This document shows positions 52,177 through 61,032 of a DNA stretch of 64,000 nucleotides, one piece after another (position 1 is the stretch's first letter; each line of letters begins with the position of its first letter). Below the pieces are notes generated by a model, which was not told the DNA's origin, made no database searches, and worked only from the letters and a program-made list of their open reading frames with translations. The stretch is from Demequina gelatinilytica. GTDB taxonomy: Bacteria; Actinomycetota; Actinomycetes; Actinomycetales; Demequinaceae. A program made the position numbers and the translations under genes. Location: positions 181,342 to 245,341 of the forward strand of contig NZ_BBLV01000004.1 in the NCBI RefSeq assembly GCF_000971115.1. Direction: 5' to 3'.

Positions 52177-52749
52177 TCAGCCCTTGGTGTGGAACCTCAT
52201 CTGGGCGGCCTCCACGCCGTGCTCGAGGATCGCCTCCACGGCGTCCGCCGCATCGTCCACCAGGAACGGCAGGTCCTTGCGCTCGACCGTCGAGAACGGC
52301 TTGAGCACGAAGGTCGCGGCCTCCATGCGGCCCGGCGGGCGGCCGATGCCCACGCGCACACGGATGTAGTCGGGCGTGCCGAGCGCCTTGGTGACGTCCT
52401 TGAGCCCGTTGTGGCCCGCGGAGCCGCCGCCGCGCTTGATCTTCACGGTGCCGAACGGGATGTCGAGCTCGTCGTGGACCACGATCACATCGGTGGGGGC
52501 CACCGAGCAGTACTTCATGAGCGAGGACGTGGGACCGCCCGACACGTTCATGTAGGACATCGGCACGCCTACCACGACGGGCCGGCCCGCGAGACGGACG
52601 GTCGCGTTGCGCGTGTGCGTCTTCTTCTGCACGGACAGCGAGGAGGCGCCCCGGCGCGCGAGCTCGTCGATCACCATCTGGCCGATGTTGTGACGCGTCT
52701 CCGCGTACTCCGGCCCAGGGTTGCCCAGGCCGATGACCAGGTTCTCCAC
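52177..52749 (-). CDS. pth: Peptidyl-tRNA hydrolase
   Basis: 190 aa. Releases peptides from tRNA. LVIGLGNPGPEYAETRHNIGQMVIDELA with the catalytic His in TRHNIG, PMSYMNVSGGP, VHDELDIPFGTVKIKRGGGSAGHNGLKDV all present. GTG 52749 follows GGGAG; the longer frame is not used. Downstream of rplY, separated by a hairpin; rplY-pth is a common actinobacterial pair. Confidence 0.95.
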   Translation of the reverse strand: MENLVIGLGNPGPEYAETRHNIGQMVIDELARRGASSLSVQKKTHTRNATVRLAGRPVVVGVPMSYMNVSGGPTSSLMKYCSVAPTDVIVVHDELDIPFGTVKIKRGGGSAGHNGLKDVTKALGTPDYIRVRVGIGRPPGRMEAATFVLKPFSTVERKDLPFLVDDAADAVEAILEHGVEAAQMRFHTKG

Positions 52750-52786
52750 GTGTGCTCCCTCTTCTCCCTGTCCCGCAGACGACGAC

Positions 52787-52818
52787 GCCCGGCCCGCCCA
52801 CAGTCGGGCGAGCCGGGC
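52787..52818 (-). terminator. Hairpin between rplY and pth
   Basis: GCCCGGCCCGCCC / GGGCGAGCCGGGC, 12 of 13 pairs, loop ACAGTC, 14 bases past the rplY stop. Could attenuate pth expression. Confidence 0.7.
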
Positions 52819-52832
52819 GATCATCGGTGAGA

Positions 52833-53426
52833 TTACTCCGCGGCGGCCTCGGTCGCCTCGGCGGCCTCGGCCTCGTCGGCACCGGCGCCACGCGGCACGG
52901 AGATGGTGACGATGGTGATGTCACCGTCGGTGACGAGCTCGGCACCCTTCGGGAGGACGACGTCCTTGGCGTGGACGACCGAACCCTCGGTGAGGCCCTC
53001 GATGGAGACCTCGAGCGCCTCGGGGAGGTGCGTGGCCTCGGCCGCGACCTGGATCGAGCCGTGCTCGACCACGTGGATGGTGCCGGCGAAGGACTCGCCC
53101 ACGACGTGCACGGGGACGTCGACGGTGACCTTCTCGCCCTTCTTCACGATGAGCAGGTCGACGTGCTCGATGATGCGGCGCACGGGCTCGGTCTGGACGT
53201 CCTTGGCGATGACCAGCTCGGACTTGCCGTCGAGGTCGATCGTGAGGAGCGCGTTCGAGTGCTTGAGCGCCATCATCGTGTCGTGGCCCGGGAGCAGGAT
53301 GTGGACGGGCTCGGTGCCGTGGCCGTAGATGACGGCGGGGATCTTGCCGGCGGCGCGGGCGCGGCGGGCGAAGCCCTTGCCGAACTCGGTGCGCTTCTCT
53401 GCGGCGAGCGTGATCTGGTCGGACAT
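52833..53426 (-). CDS. rplY: 50S ribosomal protein L25/general stress protein CTC
   Basis: 197 aa. N-terminal L25 5S-rRNA binding domain (EKRTEFGKGFARRARAAGKIPAVIYGHGTEP...) plus the C-terminal TL5/CTC beta domain and an acidic Glu/Ala tail. The CTC form is standard in actinobacteria. ATG 53426 follows a purine-rich site. About 175 bases to the divergent DUF1206 gene hold a TATAGT-like -10 element near 53536. Confidence 0.93.
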   Translation of the reverse strand: MSDQITLAAEKRTEFGKGFARRARAAGKIPAVIYGHGTEPVHILLPGHDTMMALKHSNALLTIDLDGKSELVIAKDVQTEPVRRIIEHVDLLIVKKGEKVTVDVPVHVVGESFAGTIHVVEHGSIQVAAEATHLPEALEVSIEGLTEGSVVHAKDVVLPKGAELVTDGDITIVTISVPRGAGADEAEAAEATEAAAE

Positions 53427-53601
53427 GCGGTTCTCCTCTTACGTCAGATGGGGCCAGGGCAAGGCAGGCTGCACGCATCTGCCGCGTCGATCACGGAGAG
53501 CCTGATGGCCTCCCTCGCCGAGGAACCGGATAACTATACCTGGGTCCGGGGACGATGCGCCACACGGGAATGACGCAGGCGCGCAGCGGGTTGGCGCTGG
53601 C

Positions 53602-54393
53602 ATGTCCTCGCCCAGCCTCCGCACCGCCCGCACCGGCCGGAGCGGCGACGCCTGGGAGAGCGCGGCGCGCGTCGGCTACGCGGTCTCGGGGCTGCTTCAT
53701 GTCGCGCTCGGGGCGGTGATCGTGCGCATCGGGCTGGGCGCCGGAGGAGAGGCCGACCAGTCGCGGCTGCTCGCCAGCGTCGGCGACGGGGCGCTCGGTC
53801 GCGTGCTGCTTCTGTGCGCCGGGGCCGCGCTGCTCGCGCTCGCGGCATGGCAGGCGGCCGACGCCTTCCGCGCCTCGGAGGCACGCGACCGTGTCAAGGC
53901 GGCGGGGAAGGCCGTGGTCTACCTCGCGCTCGCCGCGACGTCCGTGTCGATCGCGCTCGGCTCCGCGGCCAAGGACCAGGACAGCCAGGCTCACGGCCTC
54001 GCGGGAACGCTCATGGGGGCGCCGGCGGGCCGCCTGCTGGTCGGCGCCGTCGGCGTCGGGATCATCGCCGCCGGGGCCTTCCACGTGTTCAAGGGCGTGA
54101 CCCGTCGCTTCGAGGAGGAGCTGCGCTCCCCCACCCACCCCGAGGTCGGCACGGGGATCCGTTGGCTCGGCACCATCGGCTACGCCGCGAAGGGCCTGGC
54201 GCTCGGCGTGGTCGGCGCGCTGTTCACGTTCGCCGCGCTCACCGCGGACCCGGACAAGGCCGCAGGGATCGACGGATCCGTCGAGCGCCTGCGCGACGCC
54301 CCGGGAGGTCCCGCGCTCGTGGTCGCGGTGGGGCTCGGCTTCGCCGCCTACGGGCTGTTCGCGGTGGCCCGCGCGCGCTACGCGCGGATGTAG
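53602..54393 (+). CDS. DUF1206 membrane protein
   Basis: 263 aa with about six hydrophobic segments arranged as three repeats of a two-helix module (ARVGYAVSGLLHVALGAVIVRIG; LLLCAGAALLALAAWQAADAFRA; GYAAKGLALGVVGALFTFAAL). Matches DUF1206. ATG 53602 has no obvious ribosome site. Ends 11 bases before the convergent glycosyltransferase stop, with no room for a terminator hairpin. Function unknown. Confidence 0.8.
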   Translation: MSSPSLRTARTGRSGDAWESAARVGYAVSGLLHVALGAVIVRIGLGAGGEADQSRLLASVGDGALGRVLLLCAGAALLALAAWQAADAFRASEARDRVKAAGKAVVYLALAATSVSIALGSAAKDQDSQAHGLAGTLMGAPAGRLLVGAVGVGIIAAGAFHVFKGVTRRFEEELRSPTHPEVGTGIRWLGTIGYAAKGLALGVVGALFTFAALTADPDKAAGIDGSVERLRDAPGGPALVVAVGLGFAAYGLFAVARARYARM

Positions 54394-54404
54394 GGGGCGC
54401 CGGC

Positions 54405-55457
54405 TCACCCCTCGGGGAACCACCGTGCGACGGCAGCCGCGAATCGGTCCTCGAACTCCGTGTCGTCGTGGCGGCTGCGCAGCCACCCGACGAAGTCGCC
54501 TCCCACCAGGAGGTCGAGCTCGGTCCGGCATGCGGCCGGCTCGGTGACGGCCCGCACCAGCAGCTCCTCCGCCTCCGAGGCATCGGCGTACAGGTACGGG
54601 TAGCCCTCGGGCAGGATCGCGCGGGCCCAGGGACGGTCGGGGAACACCCCGATCGCGCCGGCGACCATCGCCTCGACGTACTCGAGGCCGTAGGACTCGT
54701 CGCGTGCGGTCGCGAGGAACGCGGTGGTGCGTGCGAGGCGGTAGTAGTAGTCCTCGCGGGTCGCGGTGAGCGGTCCGACCCACGCCCAGTCCTTGCGCGA
54801 CAGCCGGATCGCGCGCTCGGAGATGAGGTGCGACTCCTGGAGCCTCATCTCCACCTGGATGGGAGTGCGCTTGTGCACGCGCTCGACCACGTCGAGGAAC
54901 AGCTGCGGATCCTTCCGCTCGGACAACCGGATGGCCGGGTAGAGCACCACCGGGACCGCCGGCTCCTCGCGCGGCTGCACGTGGTCGAGGCGGATGCCCA
55001 GGTTCGCCCAGTCGATGCGTGCGCGTTCGGCGAGCTGGGGCACCGTGAGAGCGAACACGATCTCGCGCACCTCCGTCGCGGTCCTCAGCGAGTTCGCGAA
55101 CGTGGGGAACAGCGCGCAGGAGAGCGCGAGGGACGCGCGCTGCACGGGGTGCGTGAACTGCGAGGTGTTCCACCACACGAAGTTCATGATCCGGGGCTCC
55201 GCCCCTCCCGCGGCGAGCGTGCGCCACACCGCGGGGGCGTTCACCACGTCCATGGTGATGACCACGGTCTCGCGAGGGTCGATGAGCTCGAGCGGGACCA
55301 CGTCGAAGCCGTCGGCCCGCTGCGCACGCGGTCCCACGAGCGCCGCCCCCGGGAACAGCCGCTGGAGGCGGCGCACCAGGGTGGCCCCCGCATCGTGCCC
55401 CGCGACACGACCCTCCACGACGGTGACACCGTCGCAGAGGATCGCGAGCGCGGCCAT
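54405..55457 (-). CDS. Glycosyltransferase-like protein
   Basis: 350 aa. The C-terminal half resembles GT4/GT-B transferases: RDESYGLEYVEAMVAGAIGVF (EX7E-like nucleotide-sugar motif, about 270-290) and WVGPLTATREDYYYRLARTTAFL. The N-terminal half (VTVVEGRVAGHDAGATLVRRL) is less familiar. No membrane helix. ATG 55457 overlaps the hppA stop by one base (TGATG), so the two are translationally coupled, an odd partnership. Acceptor and donor unknown. Confidence 0.65.
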   Translation of the reverse strand: MAALAILCDGVTVVEGRVAGHDAGATLVRRLQRLFPGAALVGPRAQRADGFDVVPLELIDPRETVVITMDVVNAPAVWRTLAAGGAEPRIMNFVWWNTSQFTHPVQRASLALSCALFPTFANSLRTATEVREIVFALTVPQLAERARIDWANLGIRLDHVQPREEPAVPVVLYPAIRLSERKDPQLFLDVVERVHKRTPIQVEMRLQESHLISERAIRLSRKDWAWVGPLTATREDYYYRLARTTAFLATARDESYGLEYVEAMVAGAIGVFPDRPWARAILPEGYPYLYADASEAEELLVRAVTEPAACRTELDLLVGGDFVGWLRSRHDDTEFEDRFAAAVARWFPEG

Positions 55458-57955
55458 CAGTCGGCCATCACCGTCGCCTCGGTGCGCGGGGCGACCGGGG
55501 CATCGTCCTCGTCGACGTGCTCGTCGTCGCCCTCGAGCGACGCCTTGATGCGCATGCCGTAGAACGAGCGGTGGACGAAGAAGGCGGAGATCACGAAGAA
55601 CACCGCCGAGAGCGAGTAGACGAGCACGTGGCTGCCCTGCTCGGCGAGCCCCACCGCGAGCTCGACGGCGAGGAGGCCGAAGAGCGTGGTGAACTTGATG
55701 ACCGGGTTGAGCGCGACCGACGAGGTGTCCTTGTAGGGGTCGCCCACGGTGTCGCCGACGATGGTCGCGTCGTGCAGCGCGGTGCCCTTGGCGTGCAGGT
55801 CCACCTCCACGATCTTCTTGGCGTTGTCCCACGCGCCACCGGCATTCGCCATGAAGATCGCCTGGTAGAGGCCGAACAGCGCGATCGAGATGAGGTACCC
55901 GATGAACAGGTACGGCTCGACGAACGCGAGCGACAGCGTCACGAAGAACACCGCGAGGAAGATGTTGAGCATGCCCTGCTGCGCGTACTGCGTGCAGATC
56001 TCGACCACCTTGCGGGAGTCCTCGGTCGACGCCTTGGTCTCGCCGTCGAGCTTGATGGTGTCCTTGATGTACTCGACGGCGCGATAGGACCCCGTGGTGA
56101 CCGCCTGGATCGAGGCACCCGTGAACCAGTAGATGGTCGCGCCGCCCGCGATGAGCCCCAGCAGGAACGGCGGGTGGATGAGCGAGAGGTTCTCGATGCC
56201 GGTGGTGAGGCCCTCGGTGAGCGAGATGATGATCGAGAAGATCATGGTGGTCGCACCCACCACCGCCGTGCCGATGAGCACCGGCTTGGCGGTCGCCTTG
56301 AACGTGTTGCCGGCCCCGTCGTTCTCCTCCAGCATGCGCTTGGCGCTGTCCCAGCGGGGCGCGAAGCCGAAGTCCTGCTCGACCTCGGCATCGATGCCGT
56401 CGATGTCCTCGATGACCGACAGCTCGTAGACGCTCTGCGCGTTGTCGGTGACCGGGCCGTAGGAGTCGACCGCGATGGTGACCGGGCCCATGCCGAGGAA
56501 GCCGAAGGCCACCAGCCCGAACGCGAAGACCGCGGGGGCGAGCATGATCTGGTCGAGGCCGAGGCCCGAGATCAGGTACGCCGCCCCCATGAGCGCGACG
56601 ATGACGATGCCGAGCCAGTAGGCGGAGAAGTTGCCCGCGACCAGGCCGGACAGGATGTTGAGCGAGGAGCCTCCCTCGCGCGAGCTCTTCACCACCTCGC
56701 GCACGTGGCGGCTGTTGGTCGAGGTGAAGACCTTGACCAGCTCCGGGATGAGCGCGCCGGCGAGCGTGCCGCAGCTGATGATGGTCGCGAGCTTCCACCA
56801 CAGGCCGTCGCCCAGGTCGGAGATGAGCCACGCGGCGCTCGCGTAGGTCGCGGCGATCGACACCGCGGAGGTGAGCCACACGAGCGAGGTGAGAGGGTGC
56901 TCGAAGTTCATGCGGTCGGCGGCGGCGAAGCGGCGGCGGACCCACAGGTCGTTCGCGGCGTACGAGAGCACCGAGGCGATGAGCATGACCGCGCGCACGG
57001 CGAAGATCCACACCAGCAGCGTCGCCTGGATGGCCGGGTCATGGACCGCGAGGAGCAGGAAGGTGACCAGCGCGACACCCGTCACGCCGTAGGTCTCGAA
57101 GCCGTCCGCGGAGGGGCCCACCGAGTCGCCCGCGTTGTCGCCCGTGCAGTCGGCGATGACGCCGGGGTTGCGGGCGTCGTCCTCCTTGATCTTGAACGCG
57201 ATCTTCATGAGGTCGGAGCCGATGTCCGCGATCTTGGTGAAGATGCCGCCCGCGATGCGCAGCGCCGCGGCGCCCAGCGACTCGCCGATCGCGAAGCCGA
57301 TGAAGCACGCGCCCGCGATGTCGCGCGGCAGGAAGAGCAGGATCACCAGCATCATCAGCAGCTCGAGGCTGATGAGCACCATGCCGATGCTCATGCCGGC
57401 CTTGAGCGGGATGCGGTGGACCGGGAGCGGCTTGCCCTCGAGCGCCGCGAAGGACGTCCGCGAGTTCGCGTAGGTGTTGACGCGGATGCCGAACCACGCG
57501 ACCGAGTAGGACCCGGCCATGCCGATGAGGCTGAAGGCGATGACGACGGCGACACGGCCCCAGGAGAACCCGACCAGGACGCCGTAGTAGAGGACGATGA
57601 CCGCCGCGATGACCGCCCACAGGCCCAGCAGGAACTTGCCCTGCTGGATCAGGTACGCCTTCGAGGTCTCGTAGATCAGCTCCGACACCTCGCGCATCGA
57701 GCGGTGCACCGGGAGGGTGCGGACCTGGCGGAGCACCGCGACGCCGAAGCCGAGCCCCAGCACCGTGACCAGCAGGCCGCCGATCAGCAGCGCCGTACCG
57801 GAGATGCCTCCGCCGACCTCCACCCCGGAGAGGTCGGGCAGCTCGAGGCTGGCCTCGCCGCCGTCGATGTGGCCGCCGCAGCCCGAGAGCGCGAGCACGC
57901 CCGCGCCGATCGCTCCTGCACGGACGAAGGTGGACAGGTTCCGCCTTTGGAACAT
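55457..57955 (-). CDS. hppA: Membrane-bound proton pyrophosphatase
   Basis: 832 aa, about 16 membrane helices; couples PPi hydrolysis to H+ transport. Catalytic/metal motifs GGIFTKIADIGSDLMKIAFKIKEDDARNPGVIADCTGDNAGDSVGPSADGFETY and the C-terminal GDTVGDPYKDTSSVALNPVIKF. GNTFKAT carries Lys at the position that marks K+-independent enzymes (usually GNTTKA). Unusual: the N-terminus has a lipobox-like segment (GVLALSGCGG). ATG 57955 has only a weak ribosome site. Confidence 0.93.
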   Translation of the reverse strand: MFQRRNLSTFVRAGAIGAGVLALSGCGGHIDGGEASLELPDLSGVEVGGGISGTALLIGGLLVTVLGLGFGVAVLRQVRTLPVHRSMREVSELIYETSKAYLIQQGKFLLGLWAVIAAVIVLYYGVLVGFSWGRVAVVIAFSLIGMAGSYSVAWFGIRVNTYANSRTSFAALEGKPLPVHRIPLKAGMSIGMVLISLELLMMLVILLFLPRDIAGACFIGFAIGESLGAAALRIAGGIFTKIADIGSDLMKIAFKIKEDDARNPGVIADCTGDNAGDSVGPSADGFETYGVTGVALVTFLLLAVHDPAIQATLLVWIFAVRAVMLIASVLSYAANDLWVRRRFAAADRMNFEHPLTSLVWLTSAVSIAATYASAAWLISDLGDGLWWKLATIISCGTLAGALIPELVKVFTSTNSRHVREVVKSSREGGSSLNILSGLVAGNFSAYWLGIVIVALMGAAYLISGLGLDQIMLAPAVFAFGLVAFGFLGMGPVTIAVDSYGPVTDNAQSVYELSVIEDIDGIDAEVEQDFGFAPRWDSAKRMLEENDGAGNTFKATAKPVLIGTAVVGATTMIFSIIISLTEGLTTGIENLSLIHPPFLLGLIAGGATIYWFTGASIQAVTTGSYRAVEYIKDTIKLDGETKASTEDSRKVVEICTQYAQQGMLNIFLAVFFVTLSLAFVEPYLFIGYLISIALFGLYQAIFMANAGGAWDNAKKIVEVDLHAKGTALHDATIVGDTVGDPYKDTSSVALNPVIKFTTLFGLLAVELAVGLAEQGSHVLVYSLSAVFFVISAFFVHRSFYGMRIKASLEGDDEHVDEDDAPVAPRTEATVMAD

Positions 57956-58278
57956 TCTCTAACCCCTGGGAGATCACGGTCTGGGGGACCTTCTCGCAGG
58001 CTAGGGCGGATCGTTTCGGCGCGCTCGTGACCAAGGGCCCAGGAGCCGCACGGCCACACCGGCTGTGCACTCCCTGACCGGATGTGCGCCACCCACCGCG
58101 GGTCCAGGGAGCCACGGAAGGGCGTCCCGAGCCACGGATGGTGGCGCACGTCCGGCGCTCCCGCGGTCGTCGGCACGGTCCCGCGCCAGGTGTCACGAGT
58201 CCTCGCGCGCAACTGGCAGGATGCCACCCAACCGTTTCCGGCGGGGCTCCGTTATCGGGGCATGACTGGGGGACCACG
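57956..58278. other. Divergent gap between hppA and the ECF sigma gene
   Basis: 323 bases with no gene. It holds a hppA-side -10-like TAGCCT (minus strand, about 58004-57999), the long inverted repeat at 58078-58155, and a possible ECF-type promoter: AAC at 58211-58213 and CGTT near 58233-58236 ahead of the sigma gene, as expected for autoregulation. The promoter call is weak. Confidence 0.4.
58078..58155. repeat. Long inverted repeat in the hppA/sigma divergent gap
   Basis: Arms 58078-58101 and 58132-58155 pair at about 20 of 24 positions; the best block is GTGCGCCACC (58084-58093) with GGTGGCGCAC (58140-58149), and CCGGA/TCCGG at the ends. Loop of 30 bases. GCCACGGA is repeated directly at 58111 and 58131. 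Confidence 0.7.
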
Positions 58279-58818
58279 ATGACCGTGACATGGCAGCCGA
58301 TGCTGCACGAGCTGGCAGGGCAGCGCATGGGACGCCTCACGGCGTTCGCGACGATGCTGGCCGGGCCGAGCGAGGCCGACGACCTGATCCAGGAGGCGGT
58401 GATCGCCGTGTTCTCACGCCATCGCCGCTTCGACGACGTCGCCCAGGCCGAGCAGTACGTGCGCCGCGCGATCGCGACCCGGTTCATCGACGCCAAGCGC
58501 AAGGAGAAGGCCGATCGCGAGCGAGCCCGCCGCAACGCCCGCCCCGAGGCCGTCCCCGACGCCACCGACCGCATCGTCGCCGCCCACACGGTCGACGCGG
58601 CGCTCGCCCAGCTCCCGCCGCGCGTCCGCGCCTGCGTGGTGCTGCGCTACCTCGAGGACCTCTCCGTCCACGAGACCGCCCACACGCTGGGCCTGTCCGA
58701 AGGCGCCGTCAAGCGCTACGTCTCCGACGGCCTCAAGGCCATGAACGCGTACCTGGGCACCGAGTACCGCGACGTCACCACCGAGACATCCTCCACCGCA
58801 GAGAGGAGCGCACGATGA
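58279..58818 (+). CDS. ECF-type RNA polymerase sigma factor (SigE family)
   Basis: 179 aa, sigma-70 region 2 (MLAGPSEADDLIQEAVIAVFSRHRRFDDVAQAEQYVRRAIATRFIDAKRK) and region 4 (LPPRVRACVVLRYLEDLSVHETAHTLGLSEGAVKRYVSDGLKAM). ATG 58279 follows GGGGGA. The C-terminus overlaps the next gene (ATGA), the usual arrangement for a sigma factor and its cognate membrane regulator. Confidence 0.88.
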   Translation: MTVTWQPMLHELAGQRMGRLTAFATMLAGPSEADDLIQEAVIAVFSRHRRFDDVAQAEQYVRRAIATRFIDAKRKEKADRERARRNARPEAVPDATDRIVAAHTVDAALAQLPPRVRACVVLRYLEDLSVHETAHTLGLSEGAVKRYVSDGLKAMNAYLGTEYRDVTTETSSTAERSAR

Positions 58819-59972
58819 ACGAGATCCCCGAGATGCGCGACCTGCTCCACCAGCGCCACCACGAGCTCGCGACCTCGATGCGACACGTCGACGAGTTCGA
58901 CGAGGCCGTCGCGCTCAAGACCGTGACCGGCAAGCGCCGCGGACGCGCGATCGTCCGCTCCACCACCACCGTTGCATGTGTCGCGGTGCTCGCCGCCGGA
59001 GCCTTCGTGCTCTTCGGACAGGAGCCCGCACCGATCACCCCCGCCGTCCCGATCACCACCCCGAGCGAGAGCCCGACGCCCACGCCATCTCCTGCAACCA
59101 GCACGGCCCCCACCGAGGAGCCGTCTGCGGAGCCCACGATCGACGAGATCACCTACGTCACGCCGACCGACTGTCCGTTCCTCACCCCGGACATGATCGA
59201 TGCTGCCGCCGAGCCCGGGGTCTTCGAGCCTGCGACGCCTACCTCGGCATCGATCGCCCGCGACGGCACGGGCTACTGCACCCTCACGCTGCGCTACGTC
59301 GATGCCGGCGTGGACACCCCGGCGCTGAGCCTGTGGGTCACGGGCAACGCGCTCAGCTGCGACCTCGTGGGCGAGGGTCTCAACACGCTCATGAGCGGCA
59401 GGGCCGTGTACTGCGCGGACGACGTCGACGCCGACGTGGGCTTCGACGGCGATGAGGACGACCGGATCGACATGGTCGCCCTCGTCAAGGACATCCACGC
59501 GACGCTGACCGAGCAGATCGCGGCGTCCATGGACGCGGGGTACTCCTACGACCCGGCGCTGCCCGTCCTCACGGTGGGCTCCACCACCTACCAGGCGTTC
59601 GATCTGCGGTGCACGACGACCGAGGAGGGCGCCCCGTACGTCGCCGCGCTCACGTACGGCACACCCGACGCGCCGATCGTGATGAGTCTCGGTGCTTTCG
59701 CGGATCACACCGACGCCCCGCCCGGCGCCGTGATCGCGGCCGGCCTCGACGGCGACACGCTCGATCCCGGCTGGGCGCGCTACATGTCCGACGACCCGGC
59801 GTTCCTTGCGACGCCGACCGCCGCGCTGTCCTTCGAGGGCCCGACTGCCACGGTCGCCGCAAGCGACTGGCTCGACTGGTCCGTCTACACCGGATTCGGG
59901 GACGCACCGCGGCTGCACACCGAGGAGTTCTCCGTCACGTGCCCCGAGGTCGAGGTGCTCGCACCGATGTGA
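58815..59972 (+). CDS. Membrane-anchored sigma-operon partner (candidate anti-sigma factor)
   Basis: 385 aa: cytoplasmic N-terminus of about 45 residues (MNEIPEMRDLLHQRHHELATSMRHVDEFDEAVALKTVTGKRRGRA), one transmembrane helix (about 50-66), a Thr/Pro/Ser-rich linker, then a large extracytoplasmic domain with about five cysteines. No zinc HxxxCxxC anti-sigma motif is seen, so the anti-sigma role rests on gene order and topology. Ends near a perfect hairpin. No database family recognised for the outer domain. Confidence 0.65.
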   Translation: MNEIPEMRDLLHQRHHELATSMRHVDEFDEAVALKTVTGKRRGRAIVRSTTTVACVAVLAAGAFVLFGQEPAPITPAVPITTPSESPTPTPSPATSTAPTEEPSAEPTIDEITYVTPTDCPFLTPDMIDAAAEPGVFEPATPTSASIARDGTGYCTLTLRYVDAGVDTPALSLWVTGNALSCDLVGEGLNTLMSGRAVYCADDVDADVGFDGDEDDRIDMVALVKDIHATLTEQIAASMDAGYSYDPALPVLTVGSTTYQAFDLRCTTTEEGAPYVAALTYGTPDAPIVMSLGAFADHTDAPPGAVIAAGLDGDTLDPGWARYMSDDPAFLATPTAALSFEGPTATVAASDWLDWSVYTGFGDAPRLHTEEFSVTCPEVEVLAPM

Positions 59973-59989
59973 GCCGCGCCGTCTACGGC

Positions 59990-60028
59990 AACGGGGCCCG
60001 CGCATCGTGACGATGCGCGGGCCCCGTT
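59990..60028. terminator. Perfect 19-bp hairpin between the sigma partner and prs
   Basis: AACGGGGCCCGCGCATCGT and ACGATGCGCGGGCCCCGTT, one base apart, forming a near-perfect palindrome that contains inverted ACGATGCG. It lies 18 bases past one stop and 24 before the convergent prs stop; bidirectional. Confidence 0.85.
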
Positions 60029-60051
60029 CTCGCGTCAGGCGCCGGTAGGGC

Positions 60052-61032
60052 TCAGACGTGACCGTCGAACAGCGAGGTGACCGAGCCGTCGTCGAAGACC
60101 TCGCGGACCGCGCGCGCGATGAGCGGCGCGATCGACAGGATGGTGAGCTTGTCGAACTGCTTCTCCTCGGAGATGGGCAGCGTGTCGGTGATGACCACCT
60201 CGGAGACACCGGACTTCGACAGGCGCTCGACCGCGGGGCCCGACAGCAGGCCGTGGGTCGACGCGACGATGACATCCTTGGCGCCGTTCTCGAACAGCGC
60301 CTCCGCCGCCTGGACGATGGTGCCGCCGGTGTCGATCATGTCGTCGACCAGCACGCAGGTGCGGCCCTTGACCTCACCGACGAGCTCGTGGACCTTGACC
60401 TGGTTCGGGACCGAGGGGTCGCGACGCTTGTGGATGATCGCGAGCGGGGCGCCCAGGTGGTCCGACCACTGGTCGGCCAGGCGCACGCGGCCGGCGTCGG
60501 GCGACACGATGGTGAGGTTGCCCGGGGAGACACGGCTCTTGACGTAGTCCGCGAGCAGCGGCATCGCCCACAGGTGGTCGACAGGGCCGTCGAAGAAGCC
60601 CTGGATCTGCGCGGTGTGGAGGTCGACGGACATGACGCGGTCCGCGCCGGCGGTCTTGAACAGGTCGGCCATCAGGCGAGCCGAGATGGGCTCGCGGCCC
60701 TTGTGCTTCTTGTCCTGGCGGGCGTAGCCGTACATGGGGATGATCACGGTGATGCGCTTCGCCGATGCACGCTTCATCGCGTCGATCATGATGAGCTGCT
60801 CCATGATCGCCTCGTTGATGGGCGCCGCATGGGACTGGAGGACGAAGGCGTCCGCGCCGCGGACCGACTCGCCGAAGCGCACGTAGAGCTCGCCGTTCGC
60901 GAACGTGTACGCCGTGGTCGGCAGGAGGTCGATCCCGAGGTGCTCCGCCACCGACTCGGCGAGCTCGGGGTGCGCCCGACCGCTCGCGAGGACGAGTCGG
61001 CGCTCGCTCGGGTTCGAGATCACGGCATTCAT
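60052..61032 (-). CDS. prs: Ribose-phosphate pyrophosphokinase
   Basis: 326 aa. Ribose-5-phosphate + ATP to PRPP. FANGELYVRFGESVRG, IPMYGYARQDKKHKGREPISARLMADLF, VMSVDLHTAQIQGFF, and the PRPP loop CVLVDDMIDTGGTIVQAA. ATG 61032 overlaps the glmU stop (ATGA). Classic actinobacterial glmU-prs pairing. Confidence 0.96.
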   Translation of the reverse strand: MNAVISNPSERRLVLASGRAHPELAESVAEHLGIDLLPTTAYTFANGELYVRFGESVRGADAFVLQSHAAPINEAIMEQLIMIDAMKRASAKRITVIIPMYGYARQDKKHKGREPISARLMADLFKTAGADRVMSVDLHTAQIQGFFDGPVDHLWAMPLLADYVKSRVSPGNLTIVSPDAGRVRLADQWSDHLGAPLAIIHKRRDPSVPNQVKVHELVGEVKGRTCVLVDDMIDTGGTIVQAAEALFENGAKDVIVASTHGLLSGPAVERLSKSGVSEVVITDTLPISEEKQFDKLTILSIAPLIARAVREVFDDGSVTSLFDGHV

